A program made the position numbers and the translations under genes. Of a stretch of 64,000 nucleotides of DNA, positions 19,880-31,130 are shown piece after piece (the first letter of the stretch is position 1; each line of letters starts with the position of its first letter). The notes beneath the pieces were generated by a model, which had not been told where the DNA came from, made no database searches, and saw nothing but the letters and a program-made list of their open reading frames with translations. This DNA comes from Schistocerca nitens. Its lineage: Eukaryota > Arthropoda > Insecta > Orthoptera > Acrididae. Where the stretch lies: assembly GCF_023898315.1 (NCBI RefSeq), contig NC_064619.1, positions 479,239,376 through 479,303,375 of the forward strand, read 5' to 3'.

Positions 19880-21870
19880 ACTGTAGACTAAAACTGAAGG
19901 TGGGAATTTAAGGAGATGGGACCTGGATAAACTGAAAGAACCAGAGGTTGTACAGAGTTTCAGGGAGAGCATAAGTGAACAATTGACAGGAATGGGGGAA
20001 CGAAATACAGTGGAAGACGAATGAGTAGCTCTGAGGGATGAAGTAATGAAGGCAGCAGAGGATCAAGTAGGTAAAAAGACGAGGGCTAGTAGAAATTCTT
20101 GGGTAACAGAAGAAATATTGAATTTAATTGATGAAAGGAGAAAATATAAAAATGCAGTACATGAAGCAGGCAAAAAGGAATATAAACGTCTCAAAAATGA
20201 GATCGACAGGAAGTGCAAAAATCCTCTAGCATGGCTAGAGGACAAATGTAAGGATGTAGAGGCTTATCTCACTAGGGGTAAGATAGATACAGCCTACAGG
20301 AAAATTAAAGAGACTTTTGGAGAAAAGAGAGCCACTTGTATGAATATCACGATTTCAGATGGAAACCCAGTTCTAAGCAAAGAGGGGAAAGCAGAAAGGT
20401 GGAAGGAGTATATAGAGGGTCTATACAAGGGCGATGTACTTGAGGACAATATTATGGAAATGGAAGAGGAGGTAGATGAAGATGAAATGGGAGATATGAT
20501 ACTGCGCGAAGAGTTTGACAGAGCACTGAAAGACGTGAGTCGAAACAAGGCCCTGGGAGTAGACAACATTCCATTAGAACTACTGACGGCCTTGGGAGAG
20601 CCAGTCCTGACGAAACTCTACCATCTGGTGAGCAAGATGTACGAGACAGGCGAAATACCCTCAGACTTCAAGAAGAATATAATAATTCCAATCCCAAAGA
20701 AAGCAGGTGTTGACAGATGTGAAAATTACCGAACTATCAATTTAATAAGTCACAGCTGCAAAATACTAACGCGAATTATTTACAGACGAATGGAAAAACT
20801 AGTAGAAGCCGACCTCGGGGAAGATCAGTTTGGATTCCGTAGAAATGTTGGAATACGTGAGGCAATACTGACCTTACGACTTATCTTAGAAGAAAGATAA
20901 AGGAAAGGCAAACCTACGTTTCTAGCATTTGTAGACATAGAAAAAGCTTTTGACAATGTTGACTGGAATACTCTCTTTCAAATTCTAAAGGTGGCAGGGG
21001 TAAAATACAGGGAGCGAAAGGCTATTTACAATTTGTACAGATACCAGATGGCAGTTATACGAGTCGAGGGGCATGAAAGGGAAGCAGTGGTTGGGAAGGG
21101 AGTGAGACAGCGTTGTAGCCTGTCCCCGATGTTATTCAATCTGTATATTGAGCAAGCAGTAAAGGAAACAAAAGAAAAATTTGGAGTAGTTATTAAAATC
21201 CAACGAGAAGAAATAAAAACTTTGAGGTTCGCCGATGACATTGTAATTCTGTCAGAGACAGCAAAGGACTTGGAAGAGCAGTTGAATGGAATGGACAATG
21301 TCTTGAAAGGAGGATATAAGATGAACATCAACAAAAGCAAAACGAGGATAACGGAATGTAGTCGAATTAAGTCGGGTGATGCTGAGGGAATTAGGTTAGG
21401 AAATGAGGCACTTGAAGTAGTAAAGGAGTTTTGCTATTTGGGGAGCAAAATAAGTGATGATGGTCGAAGTAGAGAGGATATAAAATGTAGACTGGCAATG
21501 GCAAGGAAAGCGTTTCTGAAGAACAGAAATTTGTTAACATCGAGTATAGATTTAAGTGTCAGGAAGTCGTTTCTGGGTAGATCACGTAACTAATGAGGAG
21601 GTATTGAATAAGATTGGTGAGAAGAGATGTTTGTGGCACAACGTGACTAGAAGAAGGGGTCGGTTGGTAGGACATGTCCTGAGGAATCATGGGATCACAA
21701 ATTTAGCATTGGAGAGCAGCGTGGAGGGTAAAAATCGTAGAGGGAGACCAAGAGATGAATACACTAAGCAGATTCAGAAGGATGTAGGTTGCAGTAGGTA
21801 CTGGGAGAGGAAGGAGCTTGCACAGGATAGATTAGCATGGAGAGCTGCATCAAACCAGTCTCAGGACTGA
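19880..21870 (+). pseudogene. RTE 1 reverse transcriptase and C-terminal domain
   Basis: Linker and RT. From 20046 the frame is MKAAEDQVGKKTR. RT blocks: NKALGVDNIPLELL, IIPIPKKAGVDRCENYR, DQFGFRRNVG, FVDIEKAFDNVDW (motif A), GVRQRCSLSPMLFN (motif B; the usual Gly of RQG is Arg) and LRFADDIVILSE (motif C, catalytic DD). A stop at 20898-20900 and a deletion near 21574 break the frame. The deletion, of about 122 bp against the copy at 56.5 kb, joins SVRKSF directly to the DNA encoding WVDHVTNEEVLN. The frame ends NQSQD at 21870. It cannot make active enzyme. Confidence 0.92.
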
Positions 21871-21890
21871 AGACCACAACAACAACAACC

Positions 21891-22724
21891 TGTCGGTACT
21901 GCTTGCAAATTACGTTGCGAGTAGAGGTAATAGTAAATAAGTAATAAACTAAAATGTCACTCCTGGTGATGCAGGTTTACAGCACGAACAGTGAAAATGT
22001 AGTAAGTGATTAACTTCCCTTTCATCATTTGTGGAGAGTGTCATCGAGGAGAAGTTTCTGAAAGATTTGAAATTACGTGTAAAGTTTATTGTAAGTCGCT
22101 TGGAGTACCAGTCTCGAAAAATGGATTTACATAGTCCGGGTAATTTGCGTGCCGTGGGTTACACCGCCTAAAAATATTACCGTTTCTAACTGTATCAATT
22201 GACTAGTTCTTAAAGAATAGATTACGACAGCTTTTTAAATTTTTAAAGTGGTTCAACAACGCTATGACATGTTGAAAACGAAATTTTTGTTGCCACTGGA
22301 AGCCGTTTGATTGGCAACTACAACTGGAACTGAGCCCCGGGTTAGCCATACAATGACAAAGTTTTTCCAGAGAGTTACAGAAACGAATTATAATTTTTAG
22401 ATAGAACATAACTTTCTTTCTGTCACATGGCTGAACCATTTAAACTAACTGTGTAAAAATTAATTTAAATCTAACGTCTGCCAATTCAAGATCAGGAATT
22501 AGATGCGTTCGAAGGTTTAGGGGGATACAATATACTGTACATAATTAGCTGTGTCCAGATGGATGTTCTGATGGCGAAATGTTCATTTAATTGAGGCATT
22601 CAAACTAGTGGCCATTTTCCTGAATGTACAACTCAGTGCCCTTCCAAACGACCTGTGGACGAGCTGTGAAGTTAGTGATGTGATGGAGTAACTTTTACAG
22701 AATGAACTTTCACTCTGTAGAGAA
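21891..22724. other. No feature recognised
   Basis: Non-coding by inspection, without TE ends or domains. Confidence 0.4.
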
Positions 22725-22870
22725 ATGTGCGCTAATATGAAACTTCCTGGCAGACTGAAACTGTGTGCCAGACTGGATCTCGAACCACAGACCTTTGCCT
22801 TTTGCGGACTAGGTAGGAGAAGAGGTACTGGTGGAAGTAAAGCCGTGAGGATGGGTCATCTTATGTTCGA
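22725..22870. repeat. Remnant of a tRNA-containing inverted-repeat element
   Basis: The left part contains tatgaaacttcctggcagac, a tRNA-like unit in inverse orientation (gtgccagactggatctcgaa with a B-box complement) and the block acctttgcctttt. The right part (aggtaggagaagaggtactg to about 22857) looks like the core of the same family. The opposite arm is missing. I recognise the pattern as an arm-plus-core of a fold-back family, but the copy is short and decayed. Confidence 0.45.
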
Positions 22871-25734
22871 GTCCAGGTCCAGAGTGACTTTAGTCGAGTC
22901 TTGGTCAGGAGTGACTTTTGTTTCAAGGATATGGTCCTCAGGAACGGCTCACAAGGTCTCGCGACTTAACACCAATAGATTTCCTTGTGTTGAAACCTGA
23001 AGAATCTTGCTTATATCACTGAATCTACAACCCTAGATACTGTGGCTTTCTAGCTCAGAAAGTAAAACTGATAGAAACTTGATTTGAATTGATCTATACA
23101 CAGTTGGTACTAGTACATTACCGACATGGTAGAAAGAAATGTTGTACATTAAAAAACTATTACTTGTTGCTGTGAGTCTCTAAAAATAACATAAAATATC
23201 TTCATAACTCCGCAGAGAGAGAGAGTAGCGTTTCTTATTTTCATCCGCCTAATTAAATATTCTTTTCATTTATGTTTCATACGTTATAGGTAAAACATAT
23301 TATCTCAAACAGCCTCTGTATCGTCCAGAAAGGAACTGAAGTGTAGAAACACTAAAGAAGAACTGATGGAAGATAGCTGTCATAAGATAAATACAAACTC
23401 AAAACGCAGGGGAATATATATCCTGTACTCTGGTTAATAAACAATCACTTTAGGGAGCACTGTACAAGGAACATAGCGATTATAAGTGAAAAATTTAGCT
23501 GTGTTGTAGAAACTGTAGTATCATCGAAAAATCGCGCCACTACAGTAAAGTCGGAAGAGCACGTCGATACCACAAATGCCGGCGAGGTCTCGTTGCAATC
23601 CACACCGGCGAATGGGAGAGACTGAAGAAAACACGCCACCTCTGTCAGCACAGAAGTTCCCTCCTCACACAGAGGTCAATATAGAGCCATGCAGGGGAAA
23701 AATTCTGTCCCAGTTCGTGAACTCAGTTGAAGCAGTCAACATCATCGAGTAGGAGTAAAGAGTTATTCAAGTCTCACGTGCAAATGCACATTTGGAAATA
23801 CTGGACACTGCACTTCAAGACAAGAGATTGTTAATTAATGCATCAAGTGGTGCTTTAATAGTCAGTGACAGTTTCAAATAATCAGGCACTCCTGTGGTAG
23901 AGGATTGTATTAAGTTATGTAAGTCTTTCTATCTTTCACGTAATAAAGTGACCTAATATTTCATGTGTTGATGAGGCACCTCCCAGGGCAATCAAGGAAA
24001 CCGCAGCTGGGACCGGACAATTGTAGTTTCTTCTACTCATAACAGGAGTAATTAAGGCGAGAACAAATTATATGACTGTTTAGTGATAACTAGTTAGAAC
24101 CTGCACCTTTCTTCACGAGTCCGATGGCGAAGATTATGTTCGTTAGTAGAGAAATAAAATTCCACAAGCACGATTAACGCCAGACGGATGATGTAACGGC
24201 GTACTATAGAGAGAGAGAAAAATAAATACTGATATTTTGCGATATTAAAATGTGACAAAGACCTATCTGCAAGATCGCAAAGTATTAGTACTTTTTTCAC
24301 TCCATCTATGGCCTATTCCTGGTGCTGTTAATTAGACTTCTTTCGTCGGAGTGACAGGTTAGACGTCTGCCAATACCATACAACTGGCTCTAGTTGATGT
24401 AGCTTGTCGTTTTGCGGCTCCAGCCCCACTTTATTTCAGTGAGGCACGAACATTTTTAGATACCGGTAAAAACCTCGATTCTTTAAAGAATCGAAATTAT
24501 ATGCGTCAAACAGCTTCAAACGCCTGGTTACTTTGTAAAAGAAATTGATGTGCTAAATATTTGGCATTAAGCAAGTAAGCGACAAAAAGTTTAGGAAATG
24601 TTTTAAATAATGTTGAAATTTTTTGACTGTCACTATGTGCTGTCATTGTGAAACACTGAAAGAGTATAGTGTGGGTAATTGGCGCTCTGTTTCAAGCAGA
24701 TGGATGTCATTATTTATGACGTCATATCTCTTGAATTATGTGTTGTACAATGATATAATTTTTGCAAGCACTGTCTGCAAATGTATTGCTAATGGAGTCA
24801 GTAGTAAAGAGGCAATAAATTAAAACGCTATACCCGATAATAAAATCCTGCTGTATGATCAGTGAAAATGTAGTGCGCCATAACTTTTTCCGTGTCGTCA
24901 TTTTGTGGGGGATGTCAGCGAGAAAAAGTTTAGTGAAGGTTTGAACTTTTGTATAAGTTTGCTGGAAGTTGGTAAGTGGTCTAATTCTTGAATATTGAAT
25001 GAATATAGCCTGGTTCAATTGCCCGTCGTGTATCAACACTGACATATAATTTCTAACTGTAATACTTGTCTTACTGTGTTAAAAATATTTGACGTAAGAG
25101 TGTACCTGTTAATAAGAAGATTATGAAAGCATGTTAAATTTTTAAACTGCGTCAATAGGTATATGAGATTTTGAAAATCTAATTTCTTTTTTGTTCATGG
25201 ACCCAGTTAGATAGGCAACCTGCATTTTAAATGTTGCATCGAGGGTTAAGAACCATGACCTGGGTTAACCGTTTTGTAGTATAGATTAGATGTTAGGTGA
25301 TAGCACACAATGTAATGACAAACTACATGACAATTCCTCAGTGTCTCAGTGGTATCGAGCAGAATGATATTTGGTTTTCTTGTCACTGTAAGATGAGAAA
25401 GCAGTTAATGCTTCAAGTAGATTGCGAGACTTACGTGAAATAGAAAGTGCCGCCGCTTGCTGTAGATAGTCTCCTTGGGCGTTATTTTTATCTAGTGTTA
25501 GTTTGATATGTTAATGTATATTAGCAGGAAAACAGCTACTTTAGAAAAAAAGCTCTGTTGCTCCTCGTATAATAGCCAGCTACTGGTTTCACAAAATATT
25601 TTAATCATAGCATCTGCGTAAAATAACATAATCAGGATGGATAGGATGTCTGCATGCTGCGTGCAGACGCAGGAAAGCTGGCCGCAGCTCGGACGTCGCA
25701 TGGGACACGTCAGGTGTCACTTGTTTTACTGACA
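22871..25734. other. No feature recognised
   Basis: Only short open frames. A GA run at 23215-23223 and a similar purine run at about 24210-24222. No SINE, LINE block or TIR pair found. Confidence 0.4.
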
Positions 25735-26440
25735 GATGCTTCCGAGGCACCTCCTAGTGCACCCGATGCGGTGGATCCCCCCCTCAAAGCAGGGTGAGTG
25801 GCTGGTGGTAACACGTACGCGTCGCACGAGGCGGAGTGCCATTGTGGAGACTGGCAGCCTGGCATCGCCCTGTGAGAGGACAGAAGAGCAGCTCCTTCAG
25901 CAGGGTCCGAGCAGGCACACGGGGGATGGTTTTACTGATTATTGGGAGCTCCAATGTTAGGTGCTTTGAGACTCTTGGACAGCGTTCAGGGCTGGAAAAA
26001 AAGCCAATGTGCACTCGATATGTCTGGCGGGGGGCCTCATCCGAGATGTGGAGGCGGCCTTGCATGTGGCCTTGGAGCGTGCAGGGCACAATCGCCTGCA
26101 ACTTGTGGCTCACGTCGGCAACAGCGACGCCTGTTGCGTGGGTTCTGAGGCGATCCTAAATTCATACAGGCGCCTGGTGGAGGTGGTGGAGACTACTGGC
26201 CTCGAGCGCGGGCTGCAGGTAGAGCTTGCTATTTGGAGCATCGTTCCCAGAGTTGATCAGGGTCCTTTGGTTTGGAACCGAGTGGAGAGTCTCAACCAAA
26301 GGCTTCGTCGACTCTGAGACGGTCTTGGCTGCAGATTTCTAGACCTAAGTTATCGTGTGGGGATTTGTAGGGCTCCACTTGATATGTCAGGGGTACACCA
26401 AACAAAGTAAGCAGCTACTCGGATAGCAGAGTGCACATGA
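25735..26440 (+). pseudogene. LINE C ORF1-like SGNH (esterase-like) domain
   Basis: Two frames alternate (breaks near 25940-26030). Blocks: GMVLLIIGSSNVRCF (block I of SGNH hydrolases, normally GDSN, with the Asp replaced by Ser), LVAHVGNSDACC (block III-like), then AIWSIVPRVDQGP and WNRVESLNQRLRRL with CRFLDLSYRV. SGNH/esterase domains occur in the first ORF of CR1-type LINEs, and this region is followed by an endonuclease of the same type. It is clearly dead. Confidence 0.75.
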
Positions 26441-26474
26441 GGGCACATGAGGGCTTTTTAGGCTAGGCGGTGAT

Positions 26475-27250
26475 TTGAGGGGCTCTAATGAACACTTGCC
26501 AGTCAATTCACAGCAAGGGAAGTCAAACAGAATTCAGAGTAAAGACACTTCGAGTGTCACAATTTTATCAGTAAACTGTCGAAGTAATCAAAATAATGTT
26601 CCCGAATTTATTGCCCTGCAGGAACGTTCTAGCGCTCAAATTATTCTTGGGACCGAGAGCTGGCTGAAACCCGAAGTGGAAAGCTCTGAGATATTTAGCG
26701 AGTCGTGGAACGTATGTCGGAAAGACAGATTACAGGCCGTAGGAGGATGAGTGTTCATTGCAGTTGACAAAAATATTGTCTCTATTGCCGCGCGGGATTA
26801 GCCGAGCGGTCTAGGCGCTGCAGTCATCGACTGTGCAGCTGGGCCCGGCGGAGGTTCGAATCCTCCCTCGGGTATGGGTGTGTGTGTTTGTCCTTAGGAT
26901 AATTTAGGTTAAGTAGTGTGTAAGCTTAGGGACTGATGACCTTAGCAGTTAAGTGCCATAATATTTCACACACATTTGAACATTGTCTCTATTGAGGCCG
27001 AAGTTGAGTGTGACAGTGAAATCATCTGGTCGTATACAACACGTGCAGGTGAAACTAAGTTAATTGTTGGATGTTTTTACCGCCCACCGGATTCCGCTGT
27101 GACAGTTCTAGAATTATCCTAAAAAGTCCACTGTCAATAGCACGTAAATTCCAAGATCATGCAATACTACTTGGAGGCGACTTTAACCTGCCGAGTATAG
27201 ACTTGGATGTCTATGGATTCACTGCGGAGGGTACAGATAGACAGTCAAGC
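26475..27250 (+). pseudogene. LINE C endonuclease (CR1/Jockey type), split by a SINE
   Basis: The frame from 26475 reads TSSVTILSVNCRSNQNN (Asn block) and QIILGTESWLKPEV (catalytic Glu). A stop follows just before the SINE at 26788-26981. After the SINE: DSEIIWSYTTRAG, GCFYRPPDS and ILLGGDFNLPSIDLD (Asp/Asn block). The next block continues only at 29334, after a PLE piece and a Tc1-like transposon. The pieces form one endonuclease domain once insertions are removed, although about 20 residues between them are missing. Confidence 0.85.
26788..26981 (+). mobile_element. SINE family 2 inserted in LINE C
   Basis: Complete: head gccgcgcgggattagccgag, B box GGTTCGAATCC, tail ttcacacacatttgaac. A perfect 13-bp TSD attgtctctattg lies at 26775-26787 and 26982-26994. 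The insertion is inside the LINE C endonuclease region. Confidence 0.97.
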
Positions 27251-27931
27251 AAAATACTGTTGTATGTAGGTGAGACTGGGCGTCCAATAAGCACAGGGTT
27301 AACTGAATACGAGAGATATATCCAACTCAAACAATACAACAAATCAGCGGTGGCAGTACATCAGGAACAGTGCAGGATGAAGGTGGAATTTCGAGAGGCC
27401 CGCGTACTGGCGAAACAGCCGTTTAGTTTGAGGAGGAAGCTTACAGAGGCTATAGAAATAGCCAAGAGACCCCACAACATGAATAGAGAAGATGGGTAGC
27501 GACTCCCAGCGTCTTGGCTGCCAGCACTGACAGCTTTGCGGAAGGACAGCTCACAGCTCTCGCAAAGCAACAGGCGCGTGGTAGGCCGCAGCGGCGGAGG
27601 GTTCACAGTGTGCTGACGCGCCGTAGTCGGTATTGGGTGGTTGGTGAACAACGCTACGCTGCAATAGCCGCTCATTTTCCTATTCGCCGATTTCCGTCAG
27701 TGGCAAGCAATAAAGGAAACTCCAGTGGAAAACCCCTATTTCCGTCAATGACAACACGCAATGTAACGACCAATAAAATGAACTCCTAATACCCTTCCCC
27801 CACACCCTTATATCCAATGAGAGCGCTCCTCCATAGTATATAAGTAATCAAACTAGTGCTCATTCAGCAGGTATCAATACACACTGAGGAAGGCGCGAGC
27901 AGCTAGTGCCGCAGCCCACACTCAGTGGAAA
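27251..27931 (+). mobile_element. Penelope-like element 3' end (PLE 1), GIY-YIG endonuclease and tail
   Basis: The frame up to 27499 reads LLYVGETGRPISTGLTEYE (the GIY-YIG region), then HQEQCRMKVEFREARVL and EAIEIAKRPHNMNREDG. This is the C-terminal GIY-YIG endonuclease typical of canonical Penelope-like retroelements, which uses the nick as primer. The non-coding tail runs to the Tc1 insertion. The PLE is strongly 5'-truncated and sits inside LINE C. Near its end CACTGAG (27882) and CTCAGTG (27920) form a hairpin. Confidence 0.8.
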
Positions 27932-27933
27932 TA

Positions 27934-29333
27934 CACTCCTGGAAATGGAAAAAAGAACACATTGACACCGGTGTGTCAGACCCACCATACTTGCTCCGGA
28001 CACTGCGAGAGGGCTGTACAAGCAATGATCACACACACGGCACAGCGGACACACCAGGAACCGCGGTGTTGGCCGTCGAATGGCGCTAGCTGCGCAGCAT
28101 TTGTGCACCGCCGCCGTCAGTGTCAGCCAGTTTGCCGTGGCATACGGAGCTCCATCGCAGTCTTTAACACTGGTAGCATGCCGCGACAGCGTGGACGTGA
28201 ACCGTATGTGCAGTTGACGGACTTTGAGCGAGGGCGTATAGTGGGCATGCGGGAGGCCGGGTGGACGTACCGCCGAATTGCTCAACACGTGCGGCGTGAG
28301 GTCTCCACAGTACATCGATGTTGTCGCCAGTGGTCGGCGGAAGGTGCACGTGCCCGTCGACCTGGGACCGGACCGCAGCGACGCACGGATGCACGCCAAG
28401 ACCGTAGGATTCTACGCAGTGCCGTAGGGGACCGAACCGCCACTTCCCAGCAAATTAGGGACACTGTTGCTCCTGGGGTATCGGCGAGGACCATTCGCAA
28501 CCGTCTCCATGAAGCTGGGCTACGGTCCCGCACACCGTTAGGCCGTCTTCCGCTCACGCCCCAACATCGTGCAGCCCGCCTCCAGTGGTGTCGCGACAGG
28601 CGTGAATGGAGGGACGAATGGAGACGTGTCGTCTTCAGCGATGAGAGTCGCTTCTGCCTTGGTGCCAATGATGGTCGTATGCGTGTTTGGCGCCGTGCAG
28701 GTGAGCGCCACAATCAGGACTGCATACGACCGAGGCACACAGGGCCAACACCCGGCATCATGGTGTGGGGAGCGATCTCCTACACTTGCCGTACACCACT
28801 GGTGATCGTCGAGGGGACACTGAATAGTGCACGGTACATCCAAACCGTCATCGAACCCATCGTTCTACCATTCCTAGACCGGCAAGGGAACTTGCTGTTC
28901 CAACAGGACAATGCACGTCCGCATGTATCCCGTGCCACCCAACGTGCTCTAGAAGGTGTAAGTCAACTACCCTGGCCAGCAAGATCTCCGGATCTGTCCC
29001 CCATTGAGCATGTTTGGGACTGGATGAAGCGTCGTCTCACGCGGTCTGCACGTCCAGCTCGAACGCTGGTCCAACTGAGGCGCCAGGTGGAAATGGCATG
29101 GCAAGCCGTTCGACAGGACTACATCCAGCATCTCTATGATCGTCTCCATGGGAGAATAGCAGCCTGCATTGCTGCGAAAGGTGGATATACACTGTACTAG
29201 TGCCGACATTGTGCATGCTCTGTTGCCTGTGTCTATGTGCCTGTGGTTCTGTCGGTGTGATCATGTGATGTATCTGACCCCAGGAATGTGTCAATAAAGT
29301 TTCCCCTTCCTGGGACAATGAATTCACGGTGTT
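27934..29333 (+). mobile_element. Tc1-like DNA transposon, copy 2, right TIR lost
   Basis: Same family as 6177-7598. The left end CACTCCTGGAAATGG starts at 27934 after TA. Similarity to copy 1 stops at ggtgtt (29333), so about the last 23 bases, i.e. most of the right TIR, are missing. LINE C sequence follows directly. It cannot move in cis but still encodes an intact transposase. Confidence 0.94.
28178..29200 (+). CDS. Tc1-like transposase, 340 codons, intact (copy 2)
   Basis: Same protein as at 6421-7443. I see only four amino-acid differences: Gly/Arg in QHVGREV, Gln/His in RPRQTGP, Gly/Cys in SYTGRTP and Pro/Arg in AVPQDYI. The catalytic blocks SDESRF, QQDNARPH and SPDLSPIEH are unchanged, with the 32-residue D-E spacing. 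It could act in trans on other copies. The surrounding 3' hexamer AATAAA (29293-29298) is kept. Confidence 0.94.
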   Translation: MPRQRGREPYVQLTDFERGRIVGMREAGWTYRRIAQHVRREVSTVHRCCRQWSAEGARARRPGTGPQRRTDARQDRRILRSAVGDRTATSQQIRDTVAPGVSARTIRNRLHEAGLRSRTPLGRLPLTPQHRAARLQWCRDRREWRDEWRRVVFSDESRFCLGANDGRMRVWRRAGERHNQDCIRPRHTGPTPGIMVWGAISYTCRTPLVIVEGTLNSARYIQTVIEPIVLPFLDRQGNLLFQQDNARPHVSRATQRALEGVSQLPWPARSPDLSPIEHVWDWMKRRLTRSARPARTLVQLRRQVEMAWQAVRQDYIQHLYDRLHGRIAACIAAKGGYTLY

Positions 29334-29600
29334 AAACCTTATAGCTACAAAGAGGCCGGATTTCATCGAAAATGCCAGTAGAGGAACGGAAATTAACGAT
29401 CATGATATCACTATAGCAACTATGCTTACGGAAGTTAATAAATCAGTCAAGAAGGCTAGGAGTATGTTTCTGCTAGATAGAGCAGATAAGCAGTTATTAA
29501 CAACTCCCTTAGACAGTGAACTGGTTATCACTTAGTTCCAGTAAGATCGATATACAGGAATAATGGGCAAAGTTTAAGCAGACTGTAAGTCGTGGTCTGG
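29334..29600 (+). pseudogene. LINE C endonuclease, last part
   Basis: From 29334 the frame reads LNLIATKRPDFIENASRG, then EINDHDITIATMLTE, the catalytic His block (DHD) of APE-type endonucleases, followed by a linker. A stop occurs at 29533. It completes the endonuclease begun at 26475. The right limit is approximate. Confidence 0.75.
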
Positions 29601-31130
29601 AGTTTGGTCTTGGTACGTTAATCTTATTCTCACATATCTCTGATACTTGACAAAGTGTATATTCATTTATCTTCATGGCTATGTACAGGAATATGGTAAT
29701 CTTATTAGGCGCAGACTGAAACTTGACTACAGACTAATGCAGACTTACTAATCGGAGGTCTGTACACTCGTTATAATACCTCGAGCATTCAGGTATCACT
29801 GCGCGAGTGTGATCCACGAGGAGAAAAGGTTCTACGTTAGCAGCAATCTCATTGGCTGTGTTACATATTAATACGTGGGTCGGCGGAAGCAGAATTTGGT
29901 CCGTCTCTAAGACAGCGCCATCTTGTAGTGCGGAGATGGACGAGCGCGGCGCCTGCGCTGTTATGATTAGCGGGGTGCGCTCTAGTGGAAAATTGTGTAT
30001 GCGTTGACTATGCGGAACTATGGACACAACACCGTATATATGTAACATTTTATTCTTGTTTTAGTTGTCATGTCACTCGGCTGAAGAGCGGCGGATTGTG
30101 CTGCTGACAGCCTTCCCATAAGGGCAGGGGAAAGAAATCACAAAAAAAAAAAAAGCTCAGCCTGCCAGTCTAACCTTGCGTACGTCTCAGGACATATCGC
30201 CTCGCCTTACACAGCGTATTTACTTTCGTGTTTTGTTTACGAGTGGACATGGTTGTCTAGTTAGGTGTTATTGACTCTGTTGTTTCGTTCTTGTTGTTGT
30301 CGTAAGGTCCTTCGTAAGGTCCTTCGTTGGTCGTGTCCGTCTTCTCCCATTGTGTTGTTGTTCGCGAGCTGGTCCGCGGGTCCTGCCGCGTTTTCCGTAA
30401 CTTCCGTGACTGTTCCGGTCGCCGTTACAACAGAAACAAACAGACAAGGCCAGCAAACTATGCAAAGAAAATTTCTGCAACGCCCACCTGAAAACACTGA
30501 TTATCAAAAACGACAAGAAACTGTTAAAGCAAAGAAAAGCCTCTGCAAAGGAAAGAAAAGAAAGAATTAAGGCTCCAGCCCAATATAAACGAAAATTCTG
30601 TGGTCATAAGACACTTGGTTTGGCAGATACTCGTCGCCAAATGTGGAGTCCTGCTCAATCATCTCGTATAGGCTGCCTAAGGGATGCTGTGTTCCCGGAA
30701 TGCTGTACAAAAATTTAAGCTAATAACATTATTAGTTTTATTACAAATCAGAAGATTGACAATACTTAACTTGGAATTTACAATGGTGTCGCCAGCGATG
30801 GGCGACATGCAACATTAGTCTGAGTCCTTTGCTACATGGAATGTTCACGCAAGTTTGACACACAGTTTGTGGATCACTAATAACTTCTATCGTAGCGTTC
30901 TCTGCTAGGCCTGTCCGTATACTGTTCTAATCCTGTACGAATACTGAAGCGATACTAAACTGCCGAGGCTGGCAGGAGCGGCGCTTATGTTCTCTTCTTG
31001 TAGGGGCCGCTGCTGTCGTGGTGCGGTCCTCATCAGCACACTGCTAGCCGGCGTCGTTTCACCGCCTTCTCTTGTCTGGCGTTCTTCATCTTCGTCCCAG
31101 CGCTTGTGGTTACGCCAGAACAATAGGACA
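29601..31130. other. Unassigned sequence
   Basis: Open frames at 29734-30048 (minus) and 30265-30570 (plus) show no domain. A 12-bp tandem repeat (taaggtccttcg twice, about 30303-30326) lies in the second. An A run near 30142-30153 is present. TE debris is likely but I cannot name it. Confidence 0.4.

Larger units (their letters stand above)
18640..21890 (+). mobile_element. RTE-clade LINE, nearly full length (RTE 1)
   Basis: Non-LTR retrotransposon with one long reading frame (endonuclease plus reverse transcriptase), a 5' leader from about 18640 and the RTE-type short-repeat 3' end (CCACAACAACAACAACC, to 21890). It copies itself by target-primed reverse transcription. It is split by a SINE at 19671-19866 and carries several stops, a frameshift and an internal deletion. 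A closely related but 5'-truncated copy is on the other strand at 56544-58553. Confidence 0.93.

Noticed and set aside
29734..30048. A 104-codon minus-strand open frame
   Set aside because: No recognisable domain or start context, and it lies between TE fragments with no supporting signal.
30081..30118. A hammerhead-like CUGAAGA with a GCGGC/GCUGC stem
   Set aside because: The second core block reads UGACAG rather than GAAA and no stem III/cleavage site follows. Probably chance.
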